Below, piece after piece: positions 8,761 to 21,425 of a DNA stretch of 64,000 nt. The notes under the pieces were generated by a model, which was not told the origin of the DNA, made no database searches, and saw only the letters and a program-made list of their open reading frames with translations. Made by a program: the position numbers and the translations under genes. The stretch comes from Dryococelus australis (Eukaryota > Arthropoda > Insecta > Phasmatodea > Phasmatidae). The stretch is taken from the NCBI GenBank assembly GCA_029891345.1, contig CM056993.1:230483265-230547264 (forward strand), given 5' to 3'. The first letter of the stretch is position 1. Every line of letters begins with the position of its first letter.

Positions 8761-10273
8761 AGTGAGGCACATTTTGAATGCAATACTCATTGCAATCCAT
8801 GCCATAAGTTTATTGTAATTTTATGCGATTTCAACAGTATTACATTTATAGTATTGCGCAATTTCTACTACTTCATTGCCTGGAGGTATTTTTATTGTAA
8901 TTTGTAAATGATATTCGAATTGAATAAATTATTCGCACTGAAAAGAAAGTAATCAGTTATTATTGTCGGAATGTTAATGCATAGGTCTAAACAGATAATT
9001 AAAATTAATTAGAATAATCCTCAGAATAAAATTAAGAAGCAGAAAGGTTTTGTTTCCCTTTTGAGTCCCATGTGCTAACTACGCATAATATAATATGTTA
9101 CAAGCCATGAAAACAAAGTAACGTCGATTCATTTCTACTCTTTATGTCATATTGCCGTTACGTAGTCAGGGTTAATGAGATTCTGAGTATCAAAAGATGA
9201 TCTGCGTATGATAGTGGGGGATCGGAATTTGGAGGTTTTCCCCTTTTCAATGCTTCCGAAACACTAAGTAGCATGTTTCAATTTCTGAAAATAAAAATTT
9301 GAAAATCTTTGAGAAATAATTTAATAAATAAAAAATACATAAACATAAAAACTTTCCAAAAAAATTGCAAGAGAAAATTTTAAAATATGTTCGAAAAATA
9401 CTAATTAGTTAAGAAAAATTGAAAGGTTGTAAAAAATACAATATTTTAAAAAATTTACTTTAAGCAATTTCTGGGATCGACCCTTACTTATTTTCCTTAA
9501 ACTCCGACGAGTACACCATGTACATACTCACCCAACAAAAGCATTTAGTAGTTGACGTTTACTGTTGCTGGTAGGCAAGTGATACGCTGTTGTCCAACTG
9601 TTATATATTCCGATAACTCTCCTCTCCACCAAACCTACGTCAGACTCTGGCGGGACGTAAATATTGGGTTTATGTTATGGCATTTCCTATACCTATAAAA
9701 CAAATCTGGCCTTGAATGAAGGTATGCAAATAGTCCATACTTCGGAGTCGAGTCAGAATGAGCAAGGGTCCAACCCAAAACGTCCTGGGTTTTTTTTTTT
9801 TTTTTTTTTTTTGCAAAATATAAAAAAATGTTAAAATTGTTTCAAACTTTTGAGTTTTTTTTAAATTGTCTATTTAATTTTAATTTTTGGAGAATTTTCG
9901 GAATTTTCTTAAACAGTTATAAATTAATATTATCATAAAAATACTTTCTAGAATTCTTTACTTTGTGGATTCTTTTAACATTTCCCCAACATTTTTAGTT
10001 TGAATGTTATCCAAAGGTTACCCCGAAGTAACGGCCACACACTTCCAGCATGGCTGCCGCGAAAGGTAGCATGCACCTAAAATAATTCTAGTTAGGTGGC
10101 TCCTACCCTAGTCGCATTTAATTTCTGAGTCATATTTGTTTTTTTACCTACTGTCGGAAGGAGTTTATAGATTGGTAGAAAGGATTTTTAAAATGTTTTA
10201 ACTATTAATTCGGTGTGTACACAACACAGTGTTACCATAGGTAGTGTGCGCGATGCAATGTTTTTTCTTCCAG
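8761..10273 (+). other. Intergenic/intronic sequence without recognisable gene
   Basis: AT-rich, with a poly(T) run at about 9789-9812 that may be the reversed tail of a retroposon. No convincing coding segment was seen. It is probably intron of the kinase gene, because the exon starting at 10274 begins in mid-domain and needs upstream exons that are not in the window. Confidence 0.5.
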
Positions 10274-10479
10274 CCACAGAATATTCTGCTCAGCTCTCAT
10301 CACCCAGAAACACTTATCAAGGTGACAGACTTCGGCGTCTCGAAGATGGCTAGCGACATGCAGACAGTCATAGGTACGTTGTTCTTCATTGCGCCGGAAA
10401 TTCTGCGACAGCACTTCCAGCAACGCACGTACACCAATCAAGTAGACGTGTGGAGCTTGGGCGTCATTCTCTTCAACTG
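10274..10479 (+). CDS. chk2: Checkpoint kinase 2 (loki)-like Ser/Thr kinase, exon with catalytic-loop end to helix F
   Basis: Chk2 is the DNA-damage checkpoint kinase acting downstream of ATM in the nucleus. This exon begins after a TTTTTTCTTCCAG acceptor, in phase 0, with 'PQNILLSS', completing the HRDLKPxN catalytic loop started in an upstream exon outside the window. It contains the magnesium-binding 'DFGVSK' near residues 23-28, a T-loop ending in 'IAPEIL', and 'VDVWSLGVILFN'. It ends in TG|GTAAGT, phase 2. The T-loop is odd: most kinases have GTPxYxAPE, but this reads 'GTLFFIAPE'; the two Thr at Chk2 autophosphorylation-type positions are kept. The downstream C-terminus 'HPWFQ|DEDMKK' is a strong Chk2 signature. 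It may be the orthologue or a diverged paralogue. Confidence 0.88.
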
Positions 10480-10921
10480 GTAAGTGCATAACTACGAATA
10501 TATTCTAAGGCCGCGATCTCCCATTCCTACAGCTTTTGAGAGAATTAATTTTTAAACCCAAACGGGAGCCGATATTATAAGATTATTTTACAATTTCGTT
10601 CCAACTTGTTTTTACTATGTAGTCTAATTTTTTCAACGCAAAAAACTGTATAGTTGTAACTAATTATTAAATAAACCAGATTTTCGTTAATTAATTAATT
10701 GGATAAAAATTTAAAGTTTTTGTGTTGAAAAAATTGAATTACATAATAAAAACAATTTGTAACAAAATTGTAAGAGTATTTTACAATATCGGCTCCAGTT
10801 TGGTTTCAAAAAATTAATTCTTGCAAAAGCTGTAGAAATGGGAGATCGTGGCCTTAAACACGTATGCACGATATCAATATTTCACGAAATATTACACAAG
10901 TGTTCACGTGCTTTATGAATA

Positions 10922-11166
10922 CTTTATTTATTTAGTTAGTTATTGATTACAGTGCCCCTGAACAGCGACAAAGTCTCCACAAGGAAACCCTTTAATGACG
11001 AATCGAAGAGGAATCGGCTATGGCTATACTAAATATACACCCCAGAACTCCGCTGGAGTTAGTCCAGAAAACCCCGGAAAACAGAAATCAGAATGACCGG
11101 CGGGGGATCGAACTCACATCCTCTCGAATGCGAGTCGAGTGGCGTGGCAATGCGCCTTCTCGCTAC
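10922..11166 (-). mobile_element. tRNA-derived SINE, family B
   Basis: On the minus strand it reads GTAGCGAGAAGGCGCATTGC with an A-box-like start, a clear B box 'GAGTTCGATCCC', the block 'TTTTCCGGGGTTTTCTGGAC' and a tail of AACTAACTAAATAAAT repeats. This is the layout of arthropod tRNA-derived SINEs with a short repetitive 3' end. Confidence 0.7.
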
Positions 11167-12302
11167 AATCATTTCCGCGATGAAAAATTAATATTTTTTG
11201 GTTCCATTTCGAGTTTCCTTTTTTATTTCTTAACCTGAGTGGGTGGTTATCAACTTTGGTAATTTTATCTCAATTTCGACACATTAAAATTAATCAATAT
11301 TTTAGGCGCTGCAATTTTAGGACGCATACATTCTCATATATCGAGGTGACGAAGCAATATGGTTTTATACACTACGAAGAAACGTTCGCTAAATTTACAA
11401 GAGCTCAAACACACAGTTATTATAATACATGATTAATTTGCACACAATAGCACGTATCGTAAAATTAATGACGCCATAGTGGCCTAAGTACAAGAGAAAG
11501 GCTCAACTCTTCTAACAGCATTTACAACACCGTTGGAGATTAGGCATCAGTGTTTGATCCCTGATGTATTAGGTAACAGTGATCAGCACGGGTTCTGCAT
11601 GATAATTAGTCCACTCTAAGGTCACCTAAATATTTAGCCCAGATCGTTACTAGTTTCAGTTCTGAAACAGATAATTTTTACAAACATATCTTGTAACGAA
11701 CCATGTTTAGTTTGACAGCAGTGCCTAAATAGCCGATGTTTCCAGATCCTTCCATAAGACGTCCACCTCCTTCTTCCAGATACAAATATATGACTTACGC
11801 AGTCAACTCGTATTGCCAGAGTAAACATAGTCTTATCTACAATATTTCTGGAGCCACCAGCTGCACCCAGCAGACCGCTTCTCGCCTACAACATGCGCAA
11901 ACAGCAACGTTTTTTGTTTGTTTGACAAATAATTCTGTGGCAAATAGTTACCATAGTCTTTTATGTTTCACTACACGTAAAGTGCCGCTTCTTAACAACA
12001 CCATGTTTTATGAAACACACCAAATAGTTTATTTATCTACATGTTTATAACAGACTAGAAGTCTGCGTAAATTCCTGCTAAAATTAAATTTTAGTTTTCA
12101 ACATTCAGAAGTAACGATGGTAAAATTTGCTCTAAATTTCTTATACTGTTACAAAGTTTTTGTCATTCCAAGGATTTTATTGTATAGTTTCAGATATTTT
12201 TACAGCGTAAAATAATATTTCCGTTCCTAAAGAAAATCCAAGAAACATTTTCTAGAAATTTAAATCACATATTTAATATAAAGTGACCCGATTTTCATCT
12301 TC

Positions 12303-13118
12303 AGCGCACCTCATCGTGATTGACTTGCTGATTGCCAGCACACCTAATCGAGATTGACTCGCTGATTACCAGCACACCTCATCGTGATTGACTCGCTGAT
12401 TGCGAGCACACCTCATTGTGATTGACTCGCTGATTACCAGCATACCTCATCGTGATTGACTCGCTGATTGCCAGCACACCTCATCGTGATTGACTCGCTG
12501 ATTGCGAGCACACCTCATTGTGATTGACTCGCTGATTACCAGCATACCTCATCGTGATTGACTCGCTGATTGCCAGCACACCTCATCGTGATTGACTCGC
12601 TGATTGCGAGCACACCTCATTGTGATTGACTCGCTGATTACCAGCATACCTCATCGTGATTGACTCGCTGATTGCCAGCACACCTCATCGTGATTGACTC
12701 GCTGATTGCGAGCACACCTCATTGTGATTGACTCGCTGATTACCAGCATACCTCATCGTGATTGACTCGCTGATTGCGAGCACACCTCATTGTGATTGAC
12801 TCGCTGATTACCAGCACACCTCATCGTGATTGACTCGCTGATTGCGAGCACACCTCATTGTGATTGACTCGCTGATTACCAGCATACCTCATTGTGATTG
12901 ACTCGCTGATTGCCAGCACACCTCATCGTGATTGACTCGCTGATTGCGAGCACACCTCATTGTGATTGACTCGCTGATTACCAGCATACCTCATCGTGAT
13001 TGACTCGCTGATTGCCAGCACACCTCATCGTGATTGACTCGCTGATTGCGAGCACACCTCATTGTGATTGACTCGCTGATTACCAGCACACCTCATCGTG
13101 ATTGACTCGCTGATTGCC
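12303..13118. repeat. 34-bp satellite, 24 copies, with a 3-unit higher order
   Basis: Exactly 24 units of 34 bp, consensus beginning AGCACACCTCATCGTGATTG and continuing ACTCGCTGATTGCC. Units differ mainly in the last triplet (GCC, GCG or ACC) and at two internal bases, and the variants mostly cycle GCC-GCG-ACC, giving a 102-bp higher-order repeat. Units 1 and 2 are the most diverged, as expected at an array edge. It lies inside the large kinase intron. Confidence 0.95.
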
Positions 13119-14493
13119 AGCACAACTGTCAAACACGTGCTCAAGCTGCGAGTGGACGTTCCTTTTCGTTTGTTTTCTCAGACCCATAATTTATCAGAAA
13201 TATTCAATTATATTTTCTTAATGACTTCTTTAGAGATGCCTGCATCTGGCACTACGCCACAAAAAACTCTTGAAATGAAATATAACAATTTTACAATTTC
13301 AGTTGAAGCTGTTTTCACGTGTAGCTCATACAATGTCTTCAAAGTTTTCACGATTACACAATTTAAATTAACACATAAAGTCAAACCCAATTTAGCACAC
13401 CCAAAAAGGAAGAGGAATATTTACATAGTGTAAAGGAACTTTTCTGTTCAATACATAAATGAAATAAATTAAAATTAAAACGACATATTCCATACTTAAT
13501 AAAGTAATAAAAATTATTGTATAACAATAATGTATATCTAACTCACTGGGCGGAAGCGTATGAGTAATAGCCACTATTACATCTTATATGCTAATGGTGG
13601 CCAAGGTTATTTGCAAACACTTTTTTTATATCTCAGCTAGCAATCACAGTACAAGACACAAATTATACCATTCACGTATATTTAACTCGAACTGATTATA
13701 GTGCGTGTATTACGTAGTGAATGAAGACAGATTTTTAAAAAGTCACAGGCATATGTCTGTTCTGGATTAGTGAACGAGTAAGGACCTGACAAATACTAAC
13801 ATGCAGAAATCGCTATTATTTCCTGCACGAAAATTTCAATAACGTACATTCGCTACACGTAAACCATAAATTTAAGAAAATAATCTTTTATTGCGAAGGG
13901 TGGATGAAATGTTCTCTTTTCTCTAAAGTATTTTAAAGCATTTAAAAATCACAGGAAAAATTATACTGTGACAGTCGCTGCCTTTCCCAGAAATGCAACC
14001 AAAGAACGGTCTACCATTTAGGCCTACCCTGATATGTTACCAAACCAATATGAAAAACGATGCGATAAAAATTGGTGGAGCCATAAAATTAATTAGACCC
14101 TACATATTTAAATATAAATTTTTGGGGAACTCTGTCCTTAGCTTAAGAGCTGCATTGTATTTTATACTTGAAAAATTTACGAAAGCACTTTAGAATTTTC
14201 CCAATGTTTCTTGAAATTATGTATCATATCCGAAACATAAGTTTGGAATGCACCCCAAATACAAATAACGTAGGTTTAATAATTTCGTAATCTAAAAATC
14301 TATACATTCGTGAAATCAGTAATGAATTTTCTATATTAAACATATTTGTACATACCATTGTTATTTAATCGTATGGTTGAAAACAACATGTACGTGATTA
14401 AAGCACGGCTGTGAACTCAACATACTAATTAAGCGCGAGCATGAATATTTATTATGACTTTACTTTCATGGCAACTCGTTAGTTCTGTGGTAG

Positions 14494-14499
<6 letters not shown>

Positions 14500-14556
<57 letters not shown>
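14500..14556. repeat. (GA)n microsatellite
   Basis: Almost pure GA dinucleotide run of about 57 bp, directly abutting a minus-strand SINE-A tail, so it probably grew from the SINE's 3' end. Confidence 0.95.
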
Positions 14557-14557
<1 letters not shown>

Positions 14558-14612
14558 AAGTGAAGAGATACGGGCGGTTCTTAACAGCGAGGTCTTGAGA
14601 GCACTGTGATAG
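14557..14612 (-). mobile_element. SINE family A tail fragment
   Basis: Contains CTCTCAAGACCTCGCTGTTA on the minus strand, followed by AAGAACCGCCCGTATCTCTT, the conserved 3' tail of SINE family A. The body is missing. Confidence 0.6.
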
Positions 14613-17228
14613 ATTTAGGTATTCAGAGTCTTTGCAACCAGTAAATATTAATATTTACTTCATTACAATAAATTTGAAGGAACTCAGTAATTTCTTATAA
14701 TGCATTGAAATATTGCCGGTACTTAAGTTTATTTTTCAGACTGCAGTCCAGTAACTGGTTCTTGCTTGTGTTAGGTCAAGTTTTCACATACGGTAATTTG
14801 ATTAATTTCTTCACTAAATTTCTTTGGACACGTTTTGTACCAAACTAGTTTGCCTTCTTCGTTTCATACCTACTGGCATACGTGTTAGAAACAATTGCGA
14901 GATGTTGAATAGTTATTCTGGAACTGCCCAAAAACTTAAAAATTTGCTGAAATAATTTATGGTGCTATTTATTTTCTCTGACCACTTCCAGTGCTCTAAC
15001 TCTGCCATTCCCAAAGGCGAGATTTAGTTGATCATCTTCTGTAAAGGCGTCAAAAACAAATATGTTATTGTAAACTTCTTGGCGCAGAGCTGTTGCCATT
15101 CTTACTATGCCAATAAATTTTAATAAAAACTCGAATACATGCTTGAAATATTAGAATAGTGGAAGAAATGCTTGTTAACTAACACTTTATCTTATCCTCA
15201 AATTGTTTGTTTAACTTCTTTTATGTTTTCCGTCAGCTGTCGTACGTCGTCTATTGTATAATACATTTAAACAGTACATGATTTAAAAATAAATCATATT
15301 GGCTCATTTGCTATTAAAGTGTGCCTTCATTCATTGTGTCTTTCAAGGCTCTTCCAGTAGGAATTGTATCAAAAGAGTTCACATGAAAAAAAAAAACGTG
15401 TACTCATGAAGTACGCAATTCATGTTGTTCACTTGGTAAACGTTTCGTATGCGTATATTAAGCATAGTTGAATGCACCAAATGAAAAACACCAAAGTAGC
15501 ATTACTCTAGCAGATTATTCTCTATAATATCTAATGGTAACCATATATTTACATCATGTCTAACTTCTCGACATAAAATATACAAAAATTAGAAAAGGGT
15601 AATATATTGTCATTTATTGAACTTAATAAATACTAATTGAAATATTCTATTAATCGCGAAAATCTAGGACGTATATAGATTTGTCATAATTTGGGGGTGA
15701 AATGTAACTGGCAGATTACTTAATTCTGTCAGTTGGATTCGTAACATCCCAACTTATTTCATACATTTTCTTCTTACCCAAGAATGGAAATGTACCAGTA
15801 CAAATGTTATGAAGATTCCAATTACTGTTTTATACAGTATTAATTAATTAATATTTCATTGGCCAATATCGTAACACATCAACCATGCATCCTATTTTGC
15901 ACATTTTCATCTAAAATGTAGCTAGCACTGTCCACATGCCAGGTAGCCTACTCCTTCAGAAAATACTGTATAAGTATCTCGAAAACTAAGGCTTAAGTTA
16001 CAAACATAAGCTATCCTATTCGATAAATTTGACGTGATGAATGACAACCCATTGTTAAAAAGTAGAAAATTATTCAGCGAAATGAGATTTAATGCAAAAT
16101 GGGCGTGATAACCCAAATTATTTGCTCAAAATAATTCGATGACGGTTACAAGAATTTTACATTGCATGTTCTACAGATACGCTAGAGTTCTTTCTTACTT
16201 TCCATGATAATCGCATTAAGTTTGTGGATTGGTTCTACCTTAAAAGACTCATACGTTATACTTCAGACCATAGATTTAACCATTTAACAATGATACAGTT
16301 TCTATTGCGATCATGACAATCCCGTAGGCATAATTTTTCGATCAGATTAATATCCATCCTTTATAAATATTATACAACGTGTTTTGGAAACACGTGTACA
16401 AACATGGGCACGTGATTCGTGACCGTAAAATAGGAAGAAATATATAGGACACCCATTGTGTATGCAAAGTACTTGGGTTAGAGGAATACAAGTCGGTATA
16501 CGGATCAATTAAACCAAGATCTCGAATAAGAGGAAGGCATGGTATGTCGTTCACATTCCAATCATGTACATAATAGGGGTTGGCACCCTTTGATTGCATG
16601 CAACATTTACACCATGAGGTTAAATTGATTATTGATACCATCGGATGAAGCAGGAAGACGTAATTAGCAAATAAGGCCCCCCCCCCCAAATTAGTTTCAA
16701 CTCTCTAGGACTCACCGTTTGCGGTTGAATCGCAAACGAAGGGTACAGTGGTAGCAAGGCCATGGCTAGGGGGTAGGCAACTATTACTGCACTCGGAGGA
16801 ATACAGCGGGGATTCCCCGCCGAAGAGTATGGCCAGGAACCATCACTCAGTACGCATATTAGAATTAGGAAATGTGCTACAACATAGTTTAGCCGTGTAG
16901 GTAGCAGCTTGTGCAGACAGGGTAGAAACGAAGAACACAGTATGTTGGTTGCACTGGCTAACTCTGACCGTATCTGCGGCAAATACACGTTTGGTACGTC
17001 CAGTGATGATATGTGATGTACAATGCAGTCGGTGTTGCGATACGTTGGGAGTAGTGATGATGGCTTAGCGGTCCCAGTAGCATGACTCTGTACTAATGTG
17101 TATAAACACATGTACATTCCGTGACGTAGCAATACGGCATCGATTCTGAAGGCACTATCTGACATGACAGCACAACACAACAGACCCTGCTATTATTCGA
17201 GATTATGCAGGTGGAGTATCACAACCAA

Positions 17229-17452
17229 TTTCAAAACAAATGTTCGAAATGTGCCTCTCCGATGTCAATACAATAGTTCATATGCTGTATTAGAGACTGG
17301 CGGGTGCATTAAAAAACCTCTGGTGTGTCTCGCACTTGATCGCAGGCAGCCATGACCCTTGCTTACTGGCCCTCTTCAGATGCCACGGGTGTCTTGTACA
17401 CACACGCCTTAAGAAATCCCCACAGCCAGAAATCTAATGGCGTAAGGTTCGG
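17229..17452 (-). pseudogene. IS630/Tc1-type (DUF4817-associated) transposase C-terminal remnant
   Basis: Minus-strand reading gives a decayed 'LTPLDFWLWGFLKACVYKTP' region (the DDE-family 'xPLDFxLWG' motif), then 'ARVMAACDQVRDTPEVF', then 'QHMNYCIDIGEAHFEHLF' and a stop. The order and wording match the end of insect IS630-type transposases whose last residues are HFEHLL. It has at least two stops and a frameshift, and the catalytic core upstream was not found. A longer minus-strand open frame beside it (16629-17180) is not part of this protein. Confidence 0.65.
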
Positions 17453-20292
17453 CTATGTCTTGTAACAAATGTGAAAACATGTTATATTTGTGTGTGTTGT
17501 TAACTGAGCGTGCAGTCTGATGAAGCAGGTAACATGACGGGGCCCAGCTGGCTTGTTAATTGGGTAGCGCACGTGCTGGGTGATGGGTGGAGGAGAGAAA
17601 ACAGTGCCGGGGGCTGAGGAACATACACGATGGTGAGTACCGCGTTGAATATAGTGGCTTGGCGCGGAGGAATCAAGGACTTCTTACCGAACTCTCGTGG
17701 GGGATTGATCGCTGTCTACGGAATGCGCTTTCGGGAGAACGATTTGTGATGAAACAGTAGAGTTGAGAATTTTATTGATTGTCATCCTAAGATTAGGGGT
17801 TGCTGAGAGACGACGCTGCTGGCACTGTGGATGATTTGGCACGTGTAACTTTACATATATTTGGTTAGGAGTGTGAGAGAAGTTATTGGGATGAGTGCCG
17901 TATTATTTGTCTTATAAGGATTCAATGTCTTAATTATTATTTGAGTGTTATAAATTAAATTTCTCTTGTTAACATATTTGTGTTATACACGATACATCAA
18001 GATACACATAATATACGTGATGATGTGTACTGGGCAGACTAACCCTACCGCACATGCAAACATAAAAATAATTACAAGAATAGTAGGATGTGTACGGTGG
18101 TATAGGCTAGGCATGGGATATGTTGAAAGCTATGCACGCTCGCCGCCACAGCATGCATATAGGTTCGCCCTCCTACACAAATAATGTCAACAGTGGGGTA
18201 TGACATATAAGACTAACTGATCATGGGATAAATTGTGTGAAATAAAACCTTGGGCACTTTTTTGTGATTCAAACCATGAACTTACGCCAGCTGTAGCCCC
18301 TGTAAAGTAGTTTCTCAGTAGAGCACACCTGCTAGCTGCACAGTTTTCACCACTCTATACAGTACCAAGCTCAATGTGGATGTGATAGAATTAGTTTTCA
18401 CACTAACTTACCTCTAACCACATAGAATTCTATGTAAAGAAACTTAATTAAGGATCTTAGTGACGGTATTTCTCCAGATTGACGGACTATTTAGACCCGG
18501 TTCAATCCATGCTGGAACCCAGTAGACACACACTCTTAACAAGGTTTACCTGTATGTGTACTGTTTGTACACAAGACTGGATCATTTTCTAGATCACACA
18601 TGTGCTGAAAAGCATACATTGTAAATAAAATAATACAAACCGGGTAGGGTATGACTACAGCTTCTACTGACAGAAAACGCTTGGAAATTCAGTTTAAAAT
18701 GAAAATATTTTATGAAATTTAAGATCCTCGCTTTCCCTTTGACAAGAATTGCAAGAAAAGTGGCAGTTACAGAATCTGAATTAATCTGAAATAACAACAA
18801 AATACTTGTCTTAGGTAGCGGCCATGAATTACGTTAACGCCCTTGTGATTGATAGTTTTTGGATGTAAGGTGTTTATAAAAATCACTGAATTTGCTGAAA
18901 TGTCTGTAGCAAAATAGTTCAAATGAAAGATTATGTCTGATTAGCCCTAGTCAAAACAATGACTCTTACATGGTTACCGTGGTTAACTGTAGGAAAGTAT
19001 TTGATTTTACGAGTAAACAAAATGCCGTCTTATCAATGTTCTGTAAGTAATGGCGGTCGATTCGAACAGTCTCTAGGGAGACTTTATTTAAAATAAATTT
19101 CTTATCTGGGGTTATCTTATTTGTCGAAATTCGGGAAGTTCTTGAAGGTCTCGATGGGAAAGGACAGTGATGGGGTATGTCCCAGGTGTGACGTAGGATC
19201 AAGGTAGGATATGACGTAAGCTTTCTCACTCACGGGCTAACTACCTGAACCAACAAGTGCAAGCTATCTACCTGAAGCTACACGGAGGGAAGGCTCAAAT
19301 CAGGCCTTAATTGATTAAATTAACCTCTCATTTTCTTCAATTGACGTACTTCAGGGAACGAACATGTATTTCCCTATATGTTACCATAAAATCCTAACTC
19401 TACATCCCACTAGGGTTTGCGTTCTACCATCTCCTGGCAGGTTTCCATATGGAGTGGTCTTACAACTAACTAAGTTATTCCTAGTTCTCATGTTCTAAAA
19501 CATTCTGCGACTTCTCAGTCAATCACAAGTCGCGCATTTAAAAACTTGTTTAAAATGCCACTGTGACAGATAAAACGAAGAAAAATTCATAGAGTATGTG
19601 GCTGTAAAACAGATACATAGTATTACTGAAAATAAGAAGTATGATAAACACATATAACACATAAGTGAATTCCTCTTTCAAATGAAAATGAGTAAATATA
19701 TACTGCCGTAAAATAAAAACAAAGCAAAACTTAAATAACGTGTAGAAAATATGCAAAATATTATGTACATTATAATAAATATTCAGTGTAGCTTAAACAC
19801 ATAATAATTGACATGTGTTAACAGTCTGTAAACCGTAGTCATTACAACATTCATGTTAAGCAGCGACTGTGTTTAACCCTGTTACAACTGTGGGAAATAA
19901 GCTGCAGATTTAACCTATTGTTACTGATATGTGTTGGATCATTTCGTTAAAAGGACGGCCTCAGTTAGAGTAAATATTAAAACGATTGTGCAACCAATAC
20001 AACAAAAAAACTCAGTAAATTCAACCACTCAACTCGTGTCACTTTTTTAAAGCACGTATTAGCGACAAACCTGAAGGTCGAGGGGAACATCCACACAAAT
20101 AGTCCCACCGTAACTTTTATTCCGCTCCTATCTCTTTACATAGATACATACCTTTTACCTGGTTTATTTGTTTATTAAAACATTTCTGGTTGGGAGTAGA
20201 TGGATTTGGGGTATTCGAGAACAAGGGCTGGAGACTGAGGCACCGAAGTGCCGTCCGCCCTCTTGGATGACGTCACGAATTTCCCATTTTAT

Positions 20293-20911
20293 GCGGTTTT
20301 CACAGTTGAGCAACACAACGCGGCGCGGTGTGGTGACGAGCTTCAGCCAATCAGAGCTTTGATGCTGGCAACTGGCATCGAGAGATTTGCATGAGCGATG
20401 AACATTGGTCTTGATGCTCTTCGCCAGTGACGGAGAACAAGGAGAATATCATTCCCGTACTTCATAATAAATAAACAGGCGATAAGCTGAGGTAAAGAAC
20501 AAATGAAAATGTAGATAGTAAATTTTAGCAGATATACTAATTGGAGTTAAAATTTATATCGATTTTCCTTACCTTTAGGAAATCAAAAGCATAATGTTTC
20601 CAATGCATGAAGAGTTGTTCAAGATCTAAAATATAATTTCTAATTTTATTATATTCTTATTAAAGAAATGTGTATATCACTTAAAAACAACAATTTTATT
20701 GACTTACTGGCAAAATACTTCACTGACTTTCGTTCGCTTTTAGCATTTCATTGCGAGCTTCCTAACAAGATAACAGATGGCAGCACGGTCCGTGTTGCCG
20801 GCTTCCGGCGACAGAACGTCACTCTATCGTGAACGTGCAAATATCGCTCGTCGCTGGCTGCAAGCGTCGGACGCGATGCGCCGCATCACGCCGCTCTTTT
20901 GTGAAAACCGC
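20293..20911. mobile_element. MITE with GCGGTTTTCACA ends, nested in the inverted-repeat structure
   Basis: Starts GCGGTTTTCACAGTTGAGC and ends in the inverted equivalent (GCGGTTTTCACAAAAGAGC), 619 bp apart. The flanking sequences (…CGAATTTCCCATTTTAT and TTTGCCCTC…) are continuous in the opposite arm of the host repeat, showing that this is an insertion. No coding region was seen. Confidence 0.6.
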
Positions 20912-21282
20912 TTTGCCCTCAAAAATTCCCGTTTTTACCTCAGAATTTCCTTTTTCCCCTTAAAATTTCGAAAAATTTGTGAAAGAAGTGTTAGCTCCTT
21001 AGTATGACTGAGTAATACCAAAAATCAGCCACAATGAGATATCTGAGGATTCAATAAAATGAACTTATTGGAAAACATTTATATTAAATTTAAATATATT
21101 TTTGTAGTTAAAAAATTTAAAGGTGTAATTTTCGAGTGTCATACATTACCATATCCGTCTTCCAAGGCACATACAATTGCCATCTAATTATAATGTAACA
21201 CAACTTAAGGATCACCATATTGGATTTAAGAGGTATGAACCTAACCCCCCTCCACCCCGCAAAATTCAAAACTCAGTACCAT

Positions 21283-21425
21283 CTTGGATAGAGTTAGTAT
21301 TGGATAGAGTTAGTCTTGGGTAGAATCAGTCTTGGGTAGAATCAGTCTTGGGTGGAGTTAGTAGTGGGTAGACTCAAACTTGGGTAGAGTTTGTCAGGTG
21401 TAGAGTCAATATTGGGCGGAATTAG
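21283..21425. repeat. Tandem repeat of TCTTGGGTAGAATCAG-like units
   Basis: About eight imperfect 16-18 bp units around 'TAGTCTTGGGTAGAATCAG'. No coding meaning is seen. Confidence 0.8.

Noticed and set aside
12303..13118. Regularly spaced repeats resembling a CRISPR array
   Set aside because: Units are head-to-tail without unique spacers, and the context is a eukaryotic intron; it is a satellite.
13098..13433. ORF starting in the last satellite units
   Set aside because: Frame is carried by repeat sequence and then AT-rich DNA; no domain and no splice signals in keeping with the kinase frame.
16629..17180. 183-codon open frame on the minus strand
   Set aside because: No recognisable domain, and it lies just downstream of the transposase relic at 17229-17452; open by chance in moderately GC-rich transposon-derived DNA.
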